Positions 5,426 to 10,060 of a DNA stretch of 10,060 nucleotides are shown here, one piece after another. The notes beneath the pieces were generated by a model. The model was not told where the DNA came from. It ran no database searches and was given only the letters and a program-made list of their open reading frames with translations. Position 1 is the first letter of the stretch, and every line of letters begins with the position of its first letter. This DNA is from Betaproteobacteria bacterium (lineage in GTDB: Bacteria > Pseudomonadota > Gammaproteobacteria > Burkholderiales > SG8-39), in the NCBI GenBank assembly GCA_005888925.1, contig VBCP01000313.1, forward strand, positions 1 through 10,060, written 5' to 3'. A program made the position numbers and the translations under genes.

Positions 5426-7381
5426 TTGAATTTTTTCGAGCACCAGAGCCTTGCGCGGCGCAATTCGCGCTGGCTCGTGCTGTGGTACGCGCTCGCCGCG
5501 TGCGCCACGGTCGCGAGCTATGTGCTCGCCGCGGCGCTCGCCTATGCCCTGCTCGGCATGTACGGCGCGCTGCCGCTCGCGGGCGACGCCCCGCTCGAAT
5601 GGCACGGCCTGTGGGGCACTTATTTCAGCGCGCTCGCGCGCGTGCCGTGGAAGTTCCACGCCTTGATCCTGGGGCTGGTCGGCGGGTGCATCGCGCTCGT
5701 CACCGGCTATCGGCTGTGGCAGCTCTCCGACGGCGGTCCGGCGATCGCCGACTTGCTTGGCGCGCGCTACGTGGAGTCGGCGCGCTGCAAGCCGGAGGAA
5801 CGCAAGCTCCTGAACGTGGTCGAGGAGATGGCCATTGCCGCGGGCATCGCGGTGCCGCCGGTTTACGTGCTCGACCGCGAGGACGCGATCAATGCGCTCG
5901 TCGCGGGCTATTCGCCCAACGAGGCCGTGATCATCGTGACGGCGGGCGCCCTGCGGCAGCTCTCGCGCGACGAGCTCCAGGGCGTGATGGGCCACGAGTT
6001 CAGCCACGTCCTGAACGGCGACATGGCCCTCAATGTGCGCCTGGTGGGCATCCTGGCAGGGCTCACCTGGCTCGGTGAGCGCGGCGAAGCGCTGGCCCTC
6101 GCCGTGGCAGAACAGACGCGGCGCGTCGGGTCCGAGAACGCCGGACTCGAGGTGGTGGGGGCGCTCTTCGGCATGCTGCTCGCCTTCATCGGCTTTCCGG
6201 GAACCGTGGCTGCGGATGCCATCAAGGCAGCGATTTCCCGCGAGCGCGAATTCCTCGCCGACGCGGCCTCGGTGCAGTTCACGCGCCATCCGGACGGTAT
6301 CGCCGGCGCGCTCGATACGATCGTCGCCGTGCACGGTCATACGACGATTCCCGTGGCGTACGCGGGCGCGCTGTCGCACATGTTCTTCGCCCCTGTGGTG
6401 GCGACATGGTGGCAGTTCCCGACCCATCCGCCGATCGACGAGCGTATCCGGCGCGCGCACCCGCGCTTCATGCGCGAGGACTATCGCGCCCGGCGGCACG
6501 GTACGGTGCGCGAAGTGGCGGTGCTCGACGGCGCGGGCAATGTCGTGAAGCACATCAGATCGGGCCCGGCACAGGTGATGGCGACCGTGGGCCGCCCGAC
6601 GGCTGCGCATCTCGACTTCGGCGCGCGGCTGCTCGCCGAGCTGCCGCAGCGGCTGCGCGAGGCGTTGCGCTCGCCCTCCGAGGCGGAGGCGACGATGTTC
6701 GCGCTGCTTCTCGGGAACGATCCCAGGGGGAGCGCAGAGGCGCGCGCTCTCGAAGCGAGCCGCGGCGCCGAGGCGCTCGCCAGCGCCGCGGCGCTGCAGG
6801 TGTACGTCGGCCTGCTCCGTCGCCAGCACATGCTCACCCTGGCCGAGCTCGCCGTGCCGGCGATCAAGGACCAGCCGCAGAAGGCGCGCGACCGATTCCT
6901 CGCCGATTTCGAGGCGTTGGTGCAGGCCGACCGGCGCGTGACGCTGCGCGAGTTCGTGCTGCTCACCTTCCTGCGGCAGCGCCTGCGCGAAGGCGCCGGG
7001 CAGCCGATTCCGACGCGGTTCCAGCGGATCGAGGACGTCCTGGCCGACGCGCACATCGTGCTCTCGATGGTCGCGCTTGCCGCGGGAGACGGAGAGCGTG
7101 CGGCGTTCGAAAGAGGCGCCGCCGTTCTCCGAGCGCCATGGCCCGAGCCCGTATCGCGAGAGGCGCTCACCACGCAGAAGACTGGCGACGCGCTCGAGCG
7201 CGTTCGGCAGCTTGCGCCGTTCGCCAAGCCGGCGTTCCTCAAGGCCTGCGCTGAAGCGGCCGCGGCCGACGGCGTCCTGCGGCTCGCCGAAGTGGAGCTG
7301 CTCCGCATGGTGGCGGCGACGCTCGATTGCCCGATCCCGCCGCTGCTCGCCCAGCAGGATCCGCAAGCGCTTGCGGCCTGA
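5426..7381 (+). CDS. M48 family membrane metalloprotease, copy 1, with C-terminal extension
   Basis: This 651-residue protein starts at TTG. The start is supported by exact agreement of the following residues FFEHQSLARRNSR with the paralogue at 7385 and by the one-base gap to the LemA stop; the Shine-Dalgarno is poor, so coupling is likely. Two membrane helices (about 17-44 and 77-99) precede the catalytic domain. HEFSH at 190-194 gives two zinc-ligand His and the general-base Glu191. After further hydrophobic segments Glu275 (SREREFLADAASVQFTR) is the expected third ligand. THPPIDERIRR ends the peptidase core near residue 345. About 300 further residues form a mostly helical extension with two acidic motifs, ADRRVTLREF (Asp502) and ADGVLRLAE (Asp615), which resemble TerB-type repeats. 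The family degrades or clips membrane proteins, as HtpX does. The active site is intact. Confidence 0.93.
   Translation: MNFFEHQSLARRNSRWLVLWYALAACATVASYVLAAALAYALLGMYGALPLAGDAPLEWHGLWGTYFSALARVPWKFHALILGLVGGCIALVTGYRLWQLSDGGPAIADLLGARYVESARCKPEERKLLNVVEEMAIAAGIAVPPVYVLDREDAINALVAGYSPNEAVIIVTAGALRQLSRDELQGVMGHEFSHVLNGDMALNVRLVGILAGLTWLGERGEALALAVAEQTRRVGSENAGLEVVGALFGMLLAFIGFPGTVAADAIKAAISREREFLADAASVQFTRHPDGIAGALDTIVAVHGHTTIPVAYAGALSHMFFAPVVATWWQFPTHPPIDERIRRAHPRFMREDYRARRHGTVREVAVLDGAGNVVKHIRSGPAQVMATVGRPTAAHLDFGARLLAELPQRLREALRSPSEAEATMFALLLGNDPRGSAEARALEASRGAEALASAAALQVYVGLLRRQHMLTLAELAVPAIKDQPQKARDRFLADFEALVQADRRVTLREFVLLTFLRQRLREGAGQPIPTRFQRIEDVLADAHIVLSMVALAAGDGERAAFERGAAVLRAPWPEPVSREALTTQKTGDALERVRQLAPFAKPAFLKACAEAAAADGVLRLAEVELLRMVAATLDCPIPPLLAQQDPQALAA
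5435..5463 (+). repeat. Direct repeat, M48 N-terminal coding motif, copy 1
   Basis: These 29 bases encode FEHQSLARRN and match 7394-7422 with a single difference (T/C). It is by far the best-conserved DNA stretch between the two paralogous protease genes around it, while the following membrane helices have diverged. Confidence 0.85.
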
Positions 7382-7384
7382 CCG

Positions 7385-9316
7385 ATGACCTTCTTCGAGC
7401 ACCAGAGCCTCGCGCGGCGCAACAGCCGGGTGATGGTGGCGCTCTTCCTGCTCTCGGTGGTGGCGATCGTGCTGGCGGTCGATCTGGTCGTCGGCGTCAG
7501 CTACTACGCCATGGACGACGCACCGGCGGCGCCCGGGCTGGCGGGGGTGCCGAGCGAGGTGTTCATCGCGGGCGCGGTGGTGACGGTCGCGCTCGTCGCG
7601 CTGGTCAGCCTCTTCAACATCGTCGGCCTCGCGGGCGGCGGCGCCAAGGTCGCGCGCATGCTCGGGGGGCGCAAAGTGGCGCCCGACACGCGCGATGCGC
7701 TCGAGCGGCGCTTCCTCAACATCGTCGAGGAGATGGCGATCGCCTCGGGCGTGCGCGTGCCCGAGGCCTGGGTGATGGACGCCGAGCGCGGCATCAACGC
7801 CTTCGCCGCCGGCTGGACGGTCTCGGGCGCGGTGGTCGCGGTGACGCGCGGCACGCTCGAGCGCCTGACGCGCGACGAGCTGCAGGGGGTGATCGGCCAC
7901 GAGTTCAGCCACATCCTGAACGGCGACATGGGGCTCAACATCCGCATGATCGGCGTGCTCGCGGGCATCGTCGCCATCGGCTCGATCGGCCTTTTCCTGA
8001 TGCGGCTCGCGCGCGAAGCCGACGATCTGCGCTTCGCCGCCGTGGTGATCGCGCTCGGCCTCGCGCTCTTCATCATCGGCTACGTCGGCCTGTTCTTCGC
8101 GCGGCTCATCAAGGCGGCGCTGTCGCGCCAGCGCGAGTTCCTTGCCGACGCCTCGAGCGTGCAGTTCACGCGCAACCCCGACGGCATCGCCGGCGCGCTC
8201 GACCAGATCCGCTCGACCAGCGGCGGCGCCCTGATCCACGGCCGCTACGCCGAAGAGATGTCGCATCTCTTCTTCGGGCAGGGCATCGAGGTTTTTCTCT
8301 CGGGACTGTTCGATACCCATCCGCCGCTCGACGAGCGCATCCGCCGCGTCAATCCGGGCTTTCAGCCCTCGACGTACCGCCGCAGCCGCGCGGCGGCCGT
8401 CCAGTTGCCCGTCGTGGAGAAGGTGGAAGCCGCGGCGCCCGCGGGCCGCCGCGCCGCCGATCTCGGCACCGCCTGGGGACGCAGCGCGGCGGAAAGCGCG
8501 CAGCTCGTCGGCTCGCTCAGCCCGGAGAAGCTCGGCTACGCCGAGCGGCTGCTCAAGCAGATCTCACCCGCGCTGCGCGAGACGCTGCGCGACGCCGATG
8601 GCGCCGCCGCGGCGGTCATCGCGCTGCTCCTCGCGCCGAAGGAAGACGTGCAGCGCGAGCAATTGCAGGCGCTGAGCGCGGCGGGCCTCGCGCCGCTTGC
8701 CGAACGCGTGGCGCGCACCGCGGTGCACACGCGCGACCTCGGCGTCGCGTTCCATCTGGCGGTGGTGGATCTCGCCCTGTCGGCATTGAAGGCCGCGTCG
8801 GACCTGGCGAAGCACCAGGTCGTCGCCGGGCTCGAGGCGGTGATCAACGCCGACCGCCGCGTCTCGCTGCACGAGTTCGTCGTGCTGACCTTCGTGCGCG
8901 AGCAGCTCTGGGCGAGGCCCAAGCCGCCGCGCGCCGACAAGCGCATCGGCGAGCTCAAGGCGCACGCGGGAACCCTGCTCGCGCTTCTCGCGCATGCGGG
9001 CACGCGCGCCGACGCCATCGGCTCGCGCGCCGACGCGCTGCAGACGGCGCTGCGTGCGGGTGCGCAGCTGATGCTGATCGAAGTGCCCACCGCCACGGAG
9101 TTCGCCCCCGCGACGATCAGCACGGCCTTCGAGGCGTTGAAGCTCCTCGCGCCGATGCAGAAGGCGCTGCTGGTGAAGGGCCTCTTTGCCGCGGTGACCG
9201 CCGACGGCACGATCCGCATCGTCGAGGCCGAGCTGATGCGGCTGGTGGGCGCGGTGCTCGACTGCCCGCTGCCGCCCTTGCTCGAGGAAGTCGACCCGGC
9301 GACCCTCGCCGCTTAA
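7385..9316 (+). CDS. M48 family membrane metalloprotease, copy 2, with C-terminal extension
   Basis: This 643-residue protein is a paralogue of the preceding gene over its whole length. The ATG lies 3 bases after that gene's stop, with no clear Shine-Dalgarno. Hydrophobic helices at about 16-41 and 59-85 are followed by the zinc site HEFSH (172-176, catalytic Glu173). Two more strongly hydrophobic stretches follow (MIGVLAGIVAIGSIGLFLM and FAAVVIALGLALFIIGYVGLFF), then the third ligand Glu251 in SRQREFLADASSVQFTR. THPPLDERIRR closes the peptidase core. The extension keeps the two acidic motifs of copy 1, ADRRVSLHEF (Asp490) and ADGTIRIVE (Asp607), and the same ending DCPLPPLLEEVDPATLAA. It is the last gene of the operon; its TAA stop is inside the palindromic repeat that follows. 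Differences from copy 1 are concentrated in the membrane and luminal segments, suggesting a different substrate or hetero-oligomer partner (inference). Confidence 0.93.
   Translation: MTFFEHQSLARRNSRVMVALFLLSVVAIVLAVDLVVGVSYYAMDDAPAAPGLAGVPSEVFIAGAVVTVALVALVSLFNIVGLAGGGAKVARMLGGRKVAPDTRDALERRFLNIVEEMAIASGVRVPEAWVMDAERGINAFAAGWTVSGAVVAVTRGTLERLTRDELQGVIGHEFSHILNGDMGLNIRMIGVLAGIVAIGSIGLFLMRLAREADDLRFAAVVIALGLALFIIGYVGLFFARLIKAALSRQREFLADASSVQFTRNPDGIAGALDQIRSTSGGALIHGRYAEEMSHLFFGQGIEVFLSGLFDTHPPLDERIRRVNPGFQPSTYRRSRAAAVQLPVVEKVEAAAPAGRRAADLGTAWGRSAAESAQLVGSLSPEKLGYAERLLKQISPALRETLRDADGAAAAVIALLLAPKEDVQREQLQALSAAGLAPLAERVARTAVHTRDLGVAFHLAVVDLALSALKAASDLAKHQVVAGLEAVINADRRVSLHEFVVLTFVREQLWARPKPPRADKRIGELKAHAGTLLALLAHAGTRADAIGSRADALQTALRAGAQLMLIEVPTATEFAPATISTAFEALKLLAPMQKALLVKGLFAAVTADGTIRIVEAELMRLVGAVLDCPLPPLLEEVDPATLAA
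7394..7422 (+). repeat. Direct repeat, M48 N-terminal coding motif, copy 2
   Basis: This is the partner of 5435-5463, matching 28 of 29 bases, about 1.96 kb downstream and in the same position of the second protease gene. It marks the tandem duplication and is long enough for occasional recombination that would fuse the two genes. Confidence 0.85.
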
Positions 9317-9372
9317 ATGGGGACGGACCCTATTTTTCTCATTTGAGAAAAAATAGGGTCCGTCCCTATTTT
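9313..9372. repeat. Palindromic intergenic repeat, copy 2
   Basis: This is the second copy of the element at 606-664. The left arm 9313-9340 is identical to 606-633. The hairpin pairs 9315-9340 with 9345-9371 around a 4-base loop (ATTT, 9341-9344), with one bulged A and one G·T pair as its only faults, so it is more regular than copy 1. The stop codon of the second M48 gene (TAA, 9314-9316) and, on the other strand, the stop of the cysteine peptidase gene (9366-9368) both lie inside it. The whole space between these convergent genes is thus repeat. Confidence 0.9.
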
Positions 9373-9378
9373 CTTTTT
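9318..9378 (+). terminator. Probable intrinsic terminator of the LemA-M48 operon
   Basis: On the plus strand the repeat forms a long hairpin whose GC-rich base (GGGGACGGACCC with GGGTCCGTCCC) is followed directly by TATTTTCTTTTT (9367-9378). A GC-rich stem plus a U tract after the last gene of a five-gene run is the standard Rho-independent layout, although the stem is longer than usual and A/U-rich at its top. On the minus strand the tract after the stem is poor, so bidirectional action is uncertain. Confidence 0.6.
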
Positions 9379-10060
9379 GAGAGCTTCTGCTGGATGCCGC
9401 GCTTCGTCTCCTCGACGGAAGCAGCGAACGGTCCGCCCAGCGCGGCGGCGCGCTCGATCACCGGCAGCGCCTCTGAGTCGCGCCCCTGGTCCGAGAGCGT
9501 CTGGGCGAGGTTGTTGAGCACGATCACCGACTCGGGGTTGTCGCGCGCGGCATTGCGCAGCACGGTTTCCGCCTCGCGCAGCTCGCCGAGCGCGTGGTGG
9601 CTGTTGGCGAGGCCGACGGCGGCGTTGACGTTCGCCGGCCAGCGCTTGAGGAAAGTCTCGTAGGCGGTGCGCGCGGCGCGCGGGTCGCCGGCGCGCTCGA
9701 GCGCGGCGACCGCAGAAAGCCAGCGCGACTCGTCCGCGGTGGCGGGAACGCGGTCGGGCGGCAGCGCCACCATCGCCCAGTAGCCGCTGCGCATCCAGAC
9801 GAGCTCGTGGACCACGAACGGCAGCACCTGGCGCTTGCTCTCGCCCGAGCGCAGGTAGAGCTTGCCCCAGTCGTAGTCGTAGCCGATCGCCACGGCGTAA
9901 TGCCAGCCGTCGCGCAGGCCGAGGTTCTGCAGCACGATCACCGGATTGCAGGCGGCGATCTCGCGCAGCAGATCGCCGAAGCGCGGCGCGAGCTGGTACG
10001 ACACCATGCCATGGCGCCGCGCGGCGGCGAGCATCTCGATCTGCAGGCTGCCCTTGCGCT
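9366..10060 (-). CDS. PA2778-like C39-type cysteine peptidase with TPRs, C-terminal part
   Basis: The minus-strand frame is open to the right edge; the residues before Met at 10034 read RKGSLQIE and belong to the protein, so that Met is internal and the N-terminus with the catalytic Cys lies outside the window. Seen: GSLQIEMLAAARRHGMVSYQL, then NPVIVLQNLGLRDGWHYAVAIGYDYD, where the His of WHYAV is the expected catalytic His, then LYLRSGESKRQVLPF. After about residue 115 (counting from that Met) the chain becomes TPR-like helical pairs: YETFLKRWPANVNAAVGLANSHHALGELREAETVLRNAARDNPESVIVLNNLAQTL. This order, C39-like peptidase then TPR, is that of proteins named after Pseudomonas PA2778, usually exported or lipoproteins with unknown substrate. 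The basic C-terminus (KLSKRK) and the stop are partly encoded by the palindromic repeat. It is convergent with the M48 operon. Confidence 0.85.
   Translation of the reverse strand, partial: RKGSLQIEMLAAARRHGMVSYQLAPRFGDLLREIAACNPVIVLQNLGLRDGWHYAVAIGYDYDWGKLYLRSGESKRQVLPFVVHELVWMRSGYWAMVALPPDRVPATADESRWLSAVAALERAGDPRAARTAYETFLKRWPANVNAAVGLANSHHALGELREAETVLRNAARDNPESVIVLNNLAQTLSDQGRDSEALPVIERAAALGGPFAASVEETKRGIQQKLSKRK

Noticed and set aside
3559..5508. Minus-strand open frame of 649 codons opposite the transporter and lemA
   Set aside because: Low-complexity His/Arg/Glu-rich translation; it lies across three plus-strand genes with recognised families.
5417..8320. Very long minus-strand open frame (967 codons) opposite the M48 genes
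   Set aside because: Its translation is rich in Arg, His, Glu and Ala without domains, the usual antisense shadow of GC-rich codon use. The plus-strand frames have clear catalytic motifs.
9313..9372. CRISPR-like or attachment-site interpretation of the two distant repeats
   Set aside because: Only two copies 8.7 kb apart, each a self-palindrome, with no regular spacers, no cas genes and no integrase between them. The genes between are ordinary chromosomal families.
606..9372. Composite mobile element bounded by the two palindromes
   Set aside because: No transposase or recombinase is encoded between them, no target-site duplications could be recognised, and base composition is uniform across the borders. 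Two independent insertions of a dispersed repeat are simpler.
7327..9663. Plus-strand open frame of 778 codons overlapping M48 copy 2
   Set aside because: Arg/Ala/Gly-rich shadow in another frame that runs through the terminator hairpin; no domain visible.

Overview
The window is a gene-dense, GC-rich stretch of a Gram-negative bacterial chromosome. Codon use strongly favours G/C at third positions, and the protein families present (LemA/M48 cluster, PA2778-type cysteine peptidase, Tat-type signal peptides) suggest a betaproteobacterium, perhaps an environmental Burkholderiales or Nitrosomonadales lineage. That placement is inference; there is no rRNA or other marker gene. No tRNA, CRISPR array, transposase or phage gene was seen, and there is no gene-free stretch over 300 bases.

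Layout: (1) 2-598, +, the 3' part of an epoxyqueuosine-reductase/reductive-dehalogenase-like 4Fe-4S protein cut by the window edge. (2) 606-664, a long palindromic repeat. (3) 670-1947, +, a phenylacetate-CoA-ligase-like adenylating enzyme, convergent with (4) 1944-2810, -, a Tat-signal aldo/keto reductase; their stop codons share one CTAG. (5) 45 bp of divergent spacer. (6) 2856-9316, +, a tightly packed probable five-gene operon: a signal-peptide-bearing F420/NADP-oxidoreductase-like protein, an MFS-like (NTP/NDP-exchanger-like) transporter whose 5' part carries an in-frame TAG, a LemA protein, and two tandem paralogous membrane M48 metalloproteases. (7) 9313-9372, a second copy of the palindromic repeat, which fills the whole gap between convergent genes, contains both stop codons and looks like the operon's intrinsic terminator. 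(8) 9366-10060, -, the C-terminal part of a PA2778-like C39-type cysteine peptidase with TPRs, cut by the window edge.

The core of interest is the transporter-LemA-M48-M48 block. LemA next to M48 proteases is a recurring arrangement. Here the protease is duplicated, both copies keep an identical N-terminal motif (FFEHQSLARRNSR) and both carry a long cytosol-type C-terminal extension with two spaced acidic motifs (ADRR.. and ADG..) resembling TerB-like repeats. I read the block as a membrane protein quality-control or processing module. Its substrate and the role of the extension cannot be read from sequence. The transporter gene is either newly disrupted (TCG to TAG would be a single change), read through, or affected by a sequence error.
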